From assembly GCA_013176395.1 (NCBI GenBank), contig JABMLP010000001.1, positions 2,108,001 through 2,172,000 of the forward strand: a stretch of DNA of 64,000 nucleotides, given 5' to 3'. Position 1 is the stretch's first letter; each line of letters begins with the position of its first letter. A model generated the notes under the pieces. That model did not search any database. It was given only the letters and a program-made list of their open reading frames with translations, and was not told the DNA's origin. Made by a program: the position numbers and the translations under genes. This stretch comes from Venturia oleaginea (taxonomy: Eukaryota > Ascomycota > Dothideomycetes > Venturiales > Venturiaceae). Of this stretch, positions 43,611-54,535 are shown in pieces.

Positions 43611-46487
43611 ATGAGGCTCTTGCTGGCCTTAACAGCAACCTTGCCCCTCGCGGCCGCCGTATTCAGAGATGAGGCATACAACATCGATTACCACCATGCC
43701 CTCCTAGGCCTCCCTCAAACCCAAAACACCTTCTTCCATCCCCCGAATCCCGCCTCCAAAGCCTCCTTAATATACACCCTTTCCGAGAAATCCCTCGTCG
43801 GTGCTGTGAACCCAAAAGATGGAGCTGTGGTATGGAGACAAAGATTAGATGGCGCGACAAATGCTTCGAGAGCTCTTTTGAGAGAGGGCGAGGGCGTGGA
43901 TACTGTGGCTTCTGCTACTGATAGGCAAGTTGCGGCTTGGGCTGCGAAAGATGGAAGGTTAGTCTGGAGAGAGGAATTTGAAGAGGCGGGAATTGTTGTT
44001 GGATTGCGGTTTTTGGACAAAGACGTCGTGGTGCTATATCAGGGCGCGAGTCAGGTTGTTCAGAGAAGAGATGGGTCGACAGGCGCGGTGCTATGGGAAT
44101 TTAGCGATGCGAGGTATGTTTCAACTCTACATACATTGGGAAGACGATTGCTAACGGTGGGAATAGTGGTGATGCCCCTTACGAGATTGCCGTTTCTGGA
44201 TCCACAGTACACGTTATATCACTACACAGCAAGATGTTAGGAGGACTGAATATCAAAGTCACGGATGTTGATGGCATTTCTGGTAAAAAAGCGGGCGAGC
44301 ACTTGCTGAGCTCTGATTCTGAAGTCAACTCTGCGGACGATATCATATTCGTTGGAGGACACCCAACGCCAATCGTGGCATGGTCAGACAAGGCATTCTC
44401 TGTCTTGAAGATTAATATTCTGGGAACTAAGAGTGTGTCCTCCTTTCCCATTGCGAAGAGCGATAAGGTCGAAAGCATCTCCCTCCATGCTCCAAGTCGT
44501 TCCAACTCCCTGCCACATTTCCTGGTCCATTATCATACTCTGGATAGCCATTGGGCAGAGGTTTATCACATTGATGTGACCAAGCCCACCATTTCAAAGG
44601 CATACGATCTACCGAAGCTTGCCGGTAAAGGATCGTTCGCAGTCAGCACTTCTGACGCCCAAGTATTCTTCACGCGTGTCGCGAAGGGAGCTTGCACTGT
44701 AACTGCATCGCAATCGCATGGCATAGTTGAGCGATATTTGCTTAAATCTTTTGCCCCAGGAGTATCTGGAGACGCGGATCCTCTCCACGCCATTTCCGAG
44801 GTTCTGCCTCGTCCGGGAGGCAGGCCTGCGGTACGTGTTGCTGTCTTGCTATCAACTGGCGATTGGGTTCTCATCCTCAACGGAGAGACTGCTTGGTCGA
44901 GACCGGAAGCGCTTACATTGGCTTCTACTGCTGTTTTCGCAGAGCTCCCACAAGGAGAGCGACTTGCTCGCGAGTTGGCCATCGAAGAGCATGCATCAGT
45001 TTCACATGCATATGTTCACCGAGTGAAGCGACACATTAAGGATCTCGAACGTCTTCCCGAGTGGATCAAGGCGCAGCCCGACCGAATTCTGGCTGGGTTC
45101 ACAGGCACCGATCGTGGAGATGGACTTGCTACAAGTGCCGACAAGTTCGGCTTCCACAAGCTGGCAGTTATGGCCACTACAAACGGCCGCTTAATTGCCA
45201 TCGATACTGCCTCTGGTGGGAAAGTTGCATGGAATGTACAGATCCCAGACTATTCAAAGACAGCCGATTGGCAGGTTCCGACATTACACCCTTCTGCCAG
45301 TGGAGTCATCAGAGTCAAGAATTCAGGCGGCCACTGGGTCTTTGAGACGACAAGCGGAAAGATGCTGGGAAAAGGGACTGATAAGCTAAAGACTAAGACT
45401 GGTACCGTCATCGAGTACGATCTTGCAGATGGTCAGGTCAAGGGATTCGCTAGCGGGCAGAAATCACCACCGCTTTGGACGTTCATTCCAAAGAAGGGTG
45501 AGGAGATCCGAAGCTTGTCGCCTAGACCTTTGAACGACCCAGTCGCATCCATTGGAACTGTTCTTGGAGATCGCAATGTTCTTTACAAGTACCTTAACCC
45601 AAACTTGGTTCTGGTCACTGCGGTTTCGAAAAAGACAAGTGTAGCTTCCGTCTATCTACTCGACTCCGTCTCCGGCAATGTTCTATACGAAGCCAGCCAT
45701 ACCGGCGTTGACACGACCAGACCCATCACATCCATCCTTTCTGAGAATTGGCTATGCTACAGCTTTACCGCTAAATCTGGTGCCGCCTCTCCAGCACGCG
45801 GATACCATTTAGTGATGGCCTCACTCATGGAATCCTCTCTACCCAACGATCGGGGTTCTCTAGGCGCTGCCACCAACTACTCCACCCTCCAGCCATCACG
45901 TGGAGGCATCGGTTTGCCACACGTCGTCTCACAAAGCTACCAAATCGGGGAAGAGATCTCACATATGGCCGTCTCCCACACCCGTCAGGGCATCACGACA
46001 AGAATGCTCTTGGTTACTCTCCCTGAAACGGACTCCATCGTCGGCATTCCCATCAACTGGCTCGACCCACGTAGACCAGTCGGTCGTGATCCCACACCCA
46101 ACGAGCAAGCTGAGGGTTTGATGCGCTATGGACCCATGCTATCTTTCTCACCTCAATGGTATCTCAACCACAAACGTGAGGTGGTTGGCATTGAGAAGAT
46201 CATTAACAGCCCCGCTATTCTCGAAAGTACGAGTTTGGTGTTTGCATATGGTCTTGATATATTTGGAACAAGGATAACACCTTCTTTCTCGTTTGATGTA
46301 TTGGGTAAGGATTTTAATAAGCTGCAAATGCTTGCTACTGTGGCGGTGTTGTTTGTGGGGTGTCTGTTTGTCGCGCCTTGGGTAAGTCCTTCCTTACTCC
46401 TCTGTTGCTCTTGATATGCCCAATTGCCTGAATGCTAATGTTATCCAGGTTGCGAGAAAACAAATTAACACTCGATGGACGATGTGA
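43611..46487 (+). CDS. EMC1: ER membrane protein complex subunit 1
   Basis: Large luminal subunit of the EMC insertase, which places tail-anchored and multi-pass proteins in the ER membrane. Three exons: 43611-44113, 44167-46381 and 46449-46487, giving 918 residues. Signal peptide MRLLLALTATLPLAAA, then a PQQ-like beta-propeller (GAVNPKDGAVVWRQRL, SGDAPYEIAVSGSTVHVISL) and the DUF1620 region (DPRRPVGRDPTPNEQAEGLM, and FGTRITPSFSFDVLGKDFNK). One transmembrane helix near the end (MLATVAVLFVGCLFVAPWV) is followed by a short cytosolic ARKQINTRWTM. Exon 3 holds just that tail. Length matches fungal EMC1. Confidence 0.95.
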
Positions 46488-47311
46488 TGTAGGCATAGAC
46501 TATTTGCTGCGGTCAATTGGGACTTTTGCCATGATTGTATAACAAACATTTTTGCGATGAACGATATCTAGATTCGAATGTAACCTCTCCTAAACGAAGC
46601 TGAGCCTAGCCATCCCTAATTGGAGACTTTCCGTGTTTATTTCTTCTTCCTTCTCCTTTCTTTTTTGAGTTTGAAGGGCAGTTTTCCATCCCATCTCTCG
46701 TGTGAGAACTAACGTCAGTAATTGTCTTCACAGATTACTTCAGAGATAATGCTGACACTAGACAGGTTCTGATCTCCATTTTAGAAGTTGAGCCGTGGTA
46801 GAACGTCCATGTTCCTCGAAGTATTATATGCAGGTCCCACATGCCCTCCCCACAATGGTACCATTGCAGAGCTTCTGTGCAACATTGGAGTTGACTGCGA
46901 AATGGTAAAGAAAAGAGTTTCTAGCTTGATCGATCTGAATCCTTTTCCTTTACCCAATTCAATCGCACGGCCTATCCGCCGTCCTATCTGCTCAACCTCG
47001 CCGAGCCTTCTAACATCTCCTGCATGATTGCGATCATGTTCCTGAAGTTCAAAAGGTTGGTGTACAACTTGGCGACGTTGAACCATAGCTTTTCTTGGTC
47101 ATGCCAAGATGTCCCTCGGTCTACTCGATGCTTTCACACAGACCATGGCTAGATATACTAGCAACGTGATGAAGTCTTCTCCCCAACGGGATTAATCGCG
47201 ACGATATATATCAACCGATGGTGTGACAATCAACCATCCACAGTACGTACAAGGCTGACAGTAAATGAGCATCGAACACACGGCCGCGGCCTCCAACCTT
47301 TAGATGAACTT
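46488..47311. other. Intergenic stretch left of the accessory island
   Basis: A pair of overlapping short frames at 46781-47086 is not convincing. No RNA gene or repeat is supported. Confidence 0.45.
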
Positions 47312-47313
47312 TA

Positions 47314-47822
47314 GGGCGCGATTCACACGAGCTCAAGGTAATTACTAGGATATTTAACTCGTTATCTAACGTGTATTACTGAGGTTAGTATCGACGTGAT
47401 TCAAGACCCTCCTGATTACTGGGTTTAGCAGGGTACTTTTGCTGCATGTATCCACATCGTGAAAAAACCGAGCACCACTAAAACATTCGCTAACTTGACT
47501 AGATATAGTACTATACGGGGCGTAAGCGCGACCTACTAATCATTGTATGTGTTGATGCCTGATGCGATGAGTAAGTTGTGGATCACACGTATTGCACCCC
47601 TACCGTATTACACGGCTAAAGACATACAGTGTCCTGCCCTTGTAATGGTCCTTGCATCGCTCGAAGTAGTAATAGTAGCTAAACTTTTTATAGCTTAGCC
47701 GTTACTTCTTCCAGACGATGCAAGGACCATCACAAGGGCAGGACACTTTATTTCTTTAGCCGTGTAATACGGTATCATTGTAAGGCCTGCGATATACATC
47801 GGCACTGCGGTGAATCGCGCCG
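47314..47822. mobile_element. Putative Harbinger-type MITE, about 509 bp
   Basis: The ends GGGCGCGATTCAC (47314-47326) and GTGAATCGCGCCG (47810-47822) are inverse complements except for the outermost base. Both are flanked by TTA (47311-47313 and 47823-47825). A three-base TTA/TAA duplication is the mark of PIF/Harbinger elements. There is no transposase. A second foldback element lies inside it. Confidence 0.5.
47603..47772. mobile_element. Foldback MITE of 170 bp with TA duplication
   Basis: The sequence is almost wholly palindromic. Arms of about 60 bases, beginning CCGTATTACACGGCTAAAGA, mirror each other with few mismatches around a core near 47685. TA flanks both ends (47601-47602 and 47773-47774), fitting Tc1/mariner-mobilised MITEs. 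It sits inside the 47314-47822 element, so it arrived later. Confidence 0.65.
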
Positions 47823-48145
47823 TTATTGAGTATTGTTAGTAGTGGCACGGCCCGTAAGGTAGGTCCTATCCCTGTCTTTGCAGGTGTAGTTTGAAGATAA
47901 TATCGAGGCTAGAATATTGTTTCTAAGAATACACTGGGTGTAATTTAAATCGTATCAAAACTATGTCACGCTGAGGGATTGTAGCCGATGATTGGAGAGT
48001 TTACTATAGTCGAGAAGTATGAATCCGTTTTTTCTCGTATCTACAGAAGCAGCGACTGCTTGAAATAGAGATGGCCTTAACCTTCAAGATAATTTAGTCC
48101 ACTCCAAACTCACCACTTCATCCTTCTTCCCATTCCAAAATCACA

Positions 48146-48631
48146 ATGAAGCTCTCTATTGCCCTCAGTTTGCTTATATGGTGGTGAAATCAACTCGAAT
48201 CAGGTAGTATTATTTCAGGACCTAACAATTTCAGTGTATCTATGGCCTGCGCTAAAAGCCACCGCCTCTGCTGCTGTACCAACGATAAGCGTACCGGTTG
48301 CGACGCCGACACAACCAAGTTCCTCGTCGACCACCGTCCCCGGAACGACGCGTGGCGCCTCTCGAATAAGTACTGGCGCAAAACTCACGGCGCTCCTTTT
48401 GAATGCCAAAGTAAGACTTGTATACCTATCCATTCTCATGCACTGGTGCTAATTCTGGTAGACTGCTACGCGTATGCTGTGGGTGATGATGACTGGATTG
48501 GAGGTGATGAGATGGCTGGCTTTTGCAACAAACCGCTTCTTCGTAAGGGTAGCGTATGCTTCAGTCCTCCCTCAAAGATTAATTACGCAAACGACGAAAA
48601 CAGTAACCCCCCACCTGTTCGCCCAGGTTAG
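48146..48631 (+). CDS. Small secreted 8-cysteine protein, copy 1
   Basis: Three exons: 48146-48180, 48235-48410 and 48462-48631, 126 residues. Signal peptide MKLSIALSLLIWCVSMACA. The mature part carries RLCCC, GC, PFECQNCYAYAV, GGDEMAGFC and VCF, eight cysteines in all. The same exon layout, intron phases and cysteine pattern occur in the copy at 56105, and upstream sequence is shared too. Probably secreted and disulfide-stabilised; an effector-like or antimicrobial role is inference. No known family is recognised. The second intron is a multiple of three without stops, so a retained-intron form would also be open. Confidence 0.7.
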
Positions 48632-49002
48632 AGGGCGCGATGGAGGCTTACGCGGGGAGAATTCTTGGGCTGTGGCTGGAAAGTGAATGAGGAATGAAAA
48701 AGCATCATACATATCAAATCTACGAGCCATACTTCCTGAATGTGATATTGTGCTTTGTGCATAGACCCGGACGTTTTTCAGTTTTTTTCAGTTGACTTTA
48801 TCAAAAAATCCGAGAGCCAAGGTGATGCAGACAGCTAGAACTAAGCTAGTACTATTCCTACTATACATCCGGATTGGCCTACTATACAACTAATTATCCT
48901 ACTATATATTCCCTACCGATAGTTGACGAAGGACCGAGCTTAGAAATCGCGCTCGAACTCGGAAGTTCTTATAAAAAGAACACTCTTTTCTAAGGTAAAT
49001 GT
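48632..49002. other. Spacer with repeated CCTACTATA phrases
   Basis: CCTACTATA-like words recur at about 48859, 48879 and 48899. This DNA borders the pogo-like element and does not continue the reverse transcriptase frame found on the element's other side. Confidence 0.4.
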
Positions 49003-49004
49003 TA

Positions 49005-50082
49005 ACGTTACTCACAAGCGAGTGACGCATACAAGCGAGTGACGCATATAATCTTACATGTCATCTTTCCAAGGCTCTACACTACAACATCATGACTTCT
49101 AAAGCCCAACAAGAAGGGCGATTACTTCTCGCTCTTCAAGCCTACCGGAAAGGTCAATTTTCAAGCATTCGTCAAGCTGCATTATCATATAATGTACCTC
49201 CAAGCAATCTCGAACACCGCCTCAAGGGACGCGTTGCACGCGTAGATTCGCGTGCAAAAAATCATAAGCTTAATCCCACAGAAGAAGAAGCCCTTCTACA
49301 GTGGATTATTTCAATGGACGGACGTGGTTATCCTCCTACAATCTCTGCATTACGTGATGCAGCTAGATTATTGCTTCAGCAACGCGTCGGTTCTGAAGGC
49401 TCAATCGGTGTCAACTGGCCTCGCAACTTTGTCAAGCGTCAACCGACCTTACAAGCCAAGCATACACGTAAATACGACTACCAAAGAGCTCAATGCGAAG
49501 ATCCGGACGTTGTTCAAAACTGGTTTCGACTCGTATGCAATACAATTCAGAAATACGGCATCGTAGATGAGGACATCTATAACTTCGACGAAACTGGCTT
49601 TGCAATAGGAGTTGCAGGTACACCACCATCTCCTACAAATCTTGCATTGAGTCAGTTAGTTAAGGGATGTCAATTAGCTATGCACAGTGCTGTTCTTCTT
49701 GCAAGTGAGAACGAGAAGTTACGGACGATGAACGAGAAGCGGAAGAGAAAAGGACAGGTACGAAGAGCTCAGATCTCTGGAAACCCCTCTCTTACAATTA
49801 CTGAGGCGCAGAACTTGGTATTCCGGCCTACAGCTAATAAAATACAAGTGGAGGCAGAGGCATCGAGGGCTGGATATCGAGCGGAAAAGTACGGGTTACC
49901 GAGCTGTTTTATCTGTAAAGGCTTCGATCATGCAGCTGCTGAAAGCCCTAAATATCAATAATTTATTGTATATTAGCTCATTTAAATATGTTACTCAAAG
50001 ATTGATTTATGGTGTTGCAAAGATGAGACGTAAGATTCTATACGTCACTCGCTGGTATGCGTCACTCGCTTGTGAGTAACGT
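49005..50082 (+). mobile_element. Pogo/Fot1-like transposon, internally deleted
   Basis: Terminal inverted repeats of about 60 bases, starting ACGTTACTCACAAGCGAGTG with an internal CAAGCGAGTGACGCATA repeat, face each other at both ends. TA flanks (49003-49004 and 50083-50084) mark the target duplication. The inside holds one transposase-derived frame that has lost most of its DDE domain. The element is inserted in a Gypsy retrotransposon. Confidence 0.8.
49092..49961 (+). CDS. Pogo-like transposase derivative lacking most of the DDE domain
   Basis: 289 residues. An N-terminal Psq-type helix-turn-helix (FSSIRQAALSYNVPPSNLEH, residues 17-40) and a CENP-B-type DNA-binding domain (EEEALLQWIISMDGRGYPPT to WPRNFVKRQPTL) are intact. 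The first catalytic block YNFDETGFAIGVA follows. Immediately after, GTPPSPTNLALSQLVKGC comes from the far C-terminal region, so some 150-200 residues with the other two acidic residues are missing. The frame remains open to a CxxC-like end (SCFICKGFDHAAAE). It can bind element ends but not cut them, and may act as a repressor (inference). Full-length Fot1/pogo transposases have about 500-550 residues. Confidence 0.8.
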   Translation: MTSKAQQEGRLLLALQAYRKGQFSSIRQAALSYNVPPSNLEHRLKGRVARVDSRAKNHKLNPTEEEALLQWIISMDGRGYPPTISALRDAARLLLQQRVGSEGSIGVNWPRNFVKRQPTLQAKHTRKYDYQRAQCEDPDVVQNWFRLVCNTIQKYGIVDEDIYNFDETGFAIGVAGTPPSPTNLALSQLVKGCQLAMHSAVLLASENEKLRTMNEKRKRKGQVRRAQISGNPSLTITEAQNLVFRPTANKIQVEAEASRAGYRAEKYGLPSCFICKGFDHAAAESPKYQ

Positions 50083-50086
50083 TAAC

Positions 50087-51519
50087 ATTGTTCATATAGG
50101 CTTGCAGCGTCGCAGGGGCGTTTGTCAAACCAAAGGGTATGACAAGGTATTCGCAGTGCCCAAGGCGAGTGCGGAATGCTGTCTTCCATTCGTCACCTTC
50201 CTTAATCCTAATTCGATGAAAGGCCGCAGGAATATCCAATTTTGTGAACCATATGGCTCCTTGGAGTCTGTCCCCCAACTCCTGGATTGAAGGCAGCGTG
50301 TACGCATTCTTCTCCGAAACATCATTCAGATGTCGGTAATCGACACACAATCGTTGTGAACCATCGGGCTTGGGCACGTAGAAAACTGGATATCCGGCGG
50401 GTGACTTCGACTCCCGGATGAAACCCTTCTTCGTGAAATCGTCGATATATTCACGAAGGGTTTCAAGCTGATCTTCCCTCAATGGATAGATCTTGAACTT
50501 CTTCGGTTGTTCATTATTCTTGAGCTTGATCTCATGATCCCATGGTTGGTGTGGTGGAAGAGAATCTTCGATCGATTCCTCTTTAAAAAGTTCCGCAAAT
50601 TCCTGGTACTCATAGAGAATTTGGAACACTGACCTATCCTCCTCTGTCTGGAGACGATAGCAGTATGCCAATTCAACGTGTGTAGGCCTTTTCCGCAAAG
50701 GTCTTTGTGCTGTCCGTGTTCTAGCGCGCATGCTAGCCTGCACGGGATATCGTTGGTCTGGGAACGTGAGCGTCAATGTTCCCCAGTCGATATGCGGATT
50801 GTGAGTCCGAAGCCATGGCAGAACAAGGATAAATCCGAGTCTCCAATATTCGTGACGTCTAGAACAATCTGTCCTTTCCTCCCTTGTATCCACAAGGTTA
50901 CGTCTGCTTCGTAAATCACCATGCATCCATTGAAGTCGACAGGTCTTCCATCAGCGATAGTTAGTGGATATGGATGCCGTTTCGACCGTGCGGGTAGTTT
51001 CCATTCGTCGACCAATTTCTCGCTTAGAAGGTTCCTATCGGCACCAGTGTCGATGAAGGCCCATGCTGGTACGTCGTCGATCTTTGCTTCGACCAGCATC
51101 TTGGGTGTACCAAGGTTTCTAATCCCATTCGGATGGTGTGGGCAGGCGAAGTCAATACATGCATTTGGATGAACGTCCTTGTACTGAGAATCGTCCTGGT
51201 TAATTGCTCTTTCAACATCTCGTGTGAAACGTGAGAGCCGGAAGGTCATAAACTCTGGATCTTCCTTCGATTCTCCTTCGTTGGAGTCGTCTTCTACCGT
51301 AGACTTACTGTCGTCGCCCGACATAGTCTGTAGAGATTCGTTTTCGTTTGGTGTAGACCAACTCCCGGAAATGGCTGGCAACTCGTGGAGTATTTCTCCA
51401 AGATCTTCCATTTCCTGGTGCCGAGGTAAATTGCATTCCTCATTCTCGCACCAATTCATAACAGGTAGGTGTCTGTGGTGGACGTGCTGTACATTTGTAC
51501 TGATGTTTGGGATTTTCAT
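50087..51519 (-). pseudogene. Gypsy pol remnant: protease and partial reverse transcriptase
   Basis: The 50773-51519 frame holds an aspartic protease with FIDTGADRNLL and a flap region, ending at GEH. The sense passes to another frame (50926 leftward) with LPWLRTHNPHIDW. The reverse transcriptase fingers and palm then follow: DFTKKGFIRESKSPAGYPVF, RLCVDYRHLNDV, FTKLDIPAAFHRIRI and PFGLTNAPATLQAYMNN. There the pogo element begins; the YxDD catalytic block is absent. D in TKLD is present. A frameshift plus insertion make it inactive. Confidence 0.8.
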
Positions 51520-51612
51520 GATCTTTCTGAGGGTCGTATTGTTGACTTCCTTTTCGTGAACCCAGTGGAATTCCCAATCTGGTTCTCCTGGGTCTTCCTC
51601 GGACTTGTGCTC

Positions 51613-52185
51613 CTACAGTGGACATTCTTTGACTTTGCACCAGTTCGATGGAATCACCCAGTGAAGATCGTGTTCCGGATTCTTTCTCATGCTTGGGTAT
51701 CTGCTGATAACTTTGACAGCAGCCATTGTATGCTCAACCCTGAATTGGTTTGGGCCATACTCTGGTTTTGGCAATCCCAACTGAGTGCAATAAAGACCGG
51801 GTGAGCTAGATGACGAACTCATCATAGCGAGATGTCCTTTGACATTGCCGTTGCCTTGGTAACCTCCTCTATCCCGAGGGTAGTATCCGGAGCCCTGCTT
51901 CTCGGATAGGTGTACCTTGCAGCCGTCCTCATAACAAGCCGTCCAGCTCAGTACGTTGTGGTTTGGCGGTACTGACGCATCGGATTGTAAGGCGTTGAGG
52001 TGTCCTAAGCCCATGGACGGGTTTCCGAATCGTTGTCCCTGATTTATGAAACGTCTGGTATTTTTCTTGGGCTGTCGACATTTGTTGGCATAATGTCCTG
52101 TCTTTCCAAATTTGTAACGCTTTCCTTTCTGACCTGTGCCTTTCTTGGATCCACGTGGAGCGCTCTGAATCTTGTCGAGCTCCAT
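51613..52185 (-). pseudogene. Gypsy gag-pol junction with damaged zinc knuckle
   Basis: The frame carries RYKFGKTGHYANKC, which matches a CCHC nucleocapsid knuckle except that both N-terminal cysteines are replaced (Arg and Phe). The remainder is the linker before the protease. It lies in a different frame from gag (52044-53006), overlapping its end, and shares its frame with the protease, separated by a stop. Confidence 0.6.
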
Positions 52186-53006
52186 TGGCTGTGGTCGTAT
52201 GGATTAACTCGTCGAACACCTGTGTTCGCACGACTGTTGCTTCCATGTCCTCGATAAGAACTAACTCCCTTCCTCCGAAGTTTTCTTTCGAATAGGCGGT
52301 TGTCGATCTTGATTGACGTTTCAATCATCGAGTACAGGTCCTGAGGCTGATCTTCTTTCCGACTGATTTCATCCTTGATGTCTTCCTTAAGACCATCATA
52401 GAATCTTGCAAGCAAAGCTTCTTCTCCCCAGTTGAGATGGGCGGAGATTCTGACAAAATGAGCAGAATAATCCTGAGCGGATGTATGCTGTCTCAAAGCC
52501 TTGAGCTCTCTTTCCGCACTACGTTTCTCATCGACGTTGCCGAACGTCATGTTGATCTGTTTGAGAAATTCGCCGTATTGGGTGAAGAGTCGTTTGCCAG
52601 GGTAATCCATTGGACCCGAGAGATACTCGTTGAGGCGATCCTCGAACAGAGCATAACCAGTTCCTCGCAGGTAACTAATAAGAACAAACATGATTTTCTT
52701 TTCCTGAGTGTCGAACTCGGATTTGTTCCAGTACATGTAAAGGTTGGCTTGGGTTAAGAACGTCTTGAGTTTGCCGCGTTCTCCCTTGAACACCTCGGGT
52801 GGATTGACCTTTGCTTTGTTTCGATCGTCGTGGGATTCGTTCCGTCCTGAAGAGCTTGGTGTAGCTTGAGTTGCCATCTCTTCTTCAGACTCGTCTTCGT
52901 CCGACTCGGGTCCTGCCGTACGTTGTCTTTGAGGCGGCGGCGGTGGAGGCGGCGGTGGAACGGATTCTTTTCGTTTCCCTTGACCTTTGGATGAAACCGT
53001 GGACAT
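52044..53006 (-). CDS. Gypsy gag polyprotein, open
   Basis: 320 residues starting MSTVSSKGQGKRKESV, with a nine-proline run, an acidic stretch, and then the retrotransposon gag domain: PPEVFKGERGKLKTFLTQAN, ALFEDRLNEYL, RSAERELKALRQHTSAQDYS and WGEEALLARFYDGLKEDIKD. It would form the capsid-like particle. The C-terminal end past about residue 280 (ARANTGV onward) is out of frame compared with the downstream knuckle, so it is probably truncated by a frameshift. Confidence 0.8.
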   Translation of the reverse strand: MSTVSSKGQGKRKESVPPPPPPPPPQRQRTAGPESDEDESEEEMATQATPSSSGRNESHDDRNKAKVNPPEVFKGERGKLKTFLTQANLYMYWNKSEFDTQEKKIMFVLISYLRGTGYALFEDRLNEYLSGPMDYPGKRLFTQYGEFLKQINMTFGNVDEKRSAERELKALRQHTSAQDYSAHFVRISAHLNWGEEALLARFYDGLKEDIKDEISRKEDQPQDLYSMIETSIKIDNRLFERKLRRKGVSSYRGHGSNSRANTGVRRVNPYDHSQWSSTRFRALHVDPRKAQVRKESVTNLERQDIMPTNVDSPRKIPDVS

Positions 53007-53010
53007 AGGT

Positions 53011-53369
53011 TGTTGGACACTTGGTCAACTCTACTGTATAAAGCGGTATCTTCACTATGTTACGCAGAGGCTATGACTCAAAGTCATCTAGCTAGATTTG
53101 GCCAATCCGTTCAGTAGAGTTCAAGTGGTCCGGGGCGACAATATCGTATCAAACAAGTGAAGCGAAGCTTGCAAGATATAAGAGTCGTGAATTGTGCTAA
53201 GTAACTAAAAGCAATAGCGAAGTAACGAGAGAGTGAAGATACGAGACACTGAGGGAGCAGAGTATCGTCCATAATATAGTAATTGATTGATTGATTTTAT
53301 CCTACTCGGTTGCAGCCGCTTAATCAGGCAGCTATGTCCGGTTAGGAGGACTTCATCAGACAGCCAACA
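53011..53369 (-). repeat. LTR of the Gypsy element
   Basis: On the minus strand this 359-bp segment begins TGTTGG and ends CCAACA, the inverted tips of an LTR. It lies directly 5' of gag. The opposite LTR is not in place. TATA-like ATTACTATATTATGG lies inside. Confidence 0.65.
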
Positions 53370-53789
53370 CGTGATAGATTATATAATCCACCGCGCCCCA
53401 CTTCGCCCCGTTCACTGAAACAAGACCAGCTGTCCCCTCGGTCCTCCCCTTTCCCCTTAACCAGTATCTCCAAATGCCCGCGGGCTCTTGTAGACACTGG
53501 TTACTCTGCTAGTATATCTGTGCTATGTAGACTCAAGAGGCAATGCCTCGTGTTTCGCTATCCTTCTACCTACAGTCTCCCTCTAATGCTCAGCTTTGTC
53601 TATCTGTTTCGCCTTATCCCTCAAGGCCAATGGGTTCCCTAAGTGTGTTTCTGCTTGTGAAAGTTGCCTTACACCAGATTCCTATGCGGCAGTGTATTTG
53701 GTTGTGTGATGCTGGAGACAATAGTAACCATCGTAGTCGTGATTTCGCTGCTTGGGTGTGATACTCCGGGTATGCCCGTAGACGAGGCT

Positions 53790-54535
53790 GTCTGGTAGCT
53801 GCCGTATTGTATGGCGCCGATCGTGCTATAGACCTGACGTCTTATAGTCGGAGCCTACCTGCTGCTAGTCGCTCTCCCTACTTGCTATATCGCGCTCCTA
53901 CTCTTGCCAATGCCATAACTGGGACGCAACAGTCTGGGGAGAGGCTCAAGGCTACGTCTGCTGGCTTGTAGGGAGGGGATTTGCCGCCAATAAGCTCCTT
54001 CTATACGTCCTTACTGCTTACTGTGTCGCGCACCTACTCTTGCCAATGCCATAACTGGGACGCAACAGTTTGGGGAGAGGCTCAAGGCTCTGGACATCAG
54101 CTTGCAGCAGGACGGTTTGCGGAGACGATAGTAGATGAGGTTCTCTAGCAACTGCCGTATCGTGTCGCACCGATTGTGTTGTAGACCTGTCGTCTTATAG
54201 TCGGAGCCTATCTGCTGCTAGTCGCTCTCCCTGCTTGCTATATCGCGCTCCTACTCTTGCCAATGCCATAACTGGGACGCAACAGTCTGGGGAGAGGCTC
54301 AAGGCTACGTTTGCTAGCTTACAGGGAGGGGATTTGCCGCCAATAGGCTCCTTCTATGCGTCCTTACTACTTACTGTGTCGCGCACCTACTCTTGCCAAT
54401 GCCATAACTGGGAGGCAACAGTTTGGGGAGAGGCTCAAGGCTCTGGGCAACAGCTTGTAGCAGAACGGTTTGCCAAGACGTTGGGAGAGGTTGTCTAGTC
54501 GTTGCAGTGGTGTGTGGTGCCGATTGTTGCACACC
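53790..54535. repeat. Tandem repeat, 353-bp unit, about 2.1 copies
   Basis: The unit starting near 53794 recurs at 54147 and again, partially, at 54495. Each unit contains two copies of a roughly 136-bp sub-repeat with CTTGCCAATGCCATAACTGG and TGGGGAGAGGCTCAAGGCT. The result is a higher-order array. In one frame the sub-repeat reads SRTYSCQCHNWDATVWGEAQ, but no long open frame links the copies. Confidence 0.8.

Larger units (their letters stand above)
50085..53369 (-). mobile_element. Ty3/Gypsy LTR retrotransposon remnant
   Basis: On the minus strand the order is LTR (53369-53011), gag, a zinc-knuckle region, protease, then reverse transcriptase. It is cut at 50085 by the pogo-like insertion. 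RNase H, integrase and the second LTR are not seen beyond that point, so the 3' half was lost. Order protease-RT fits both LTR superfamilies; the gag and RT sequences look like Gypsy. Confidence 0.8.
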
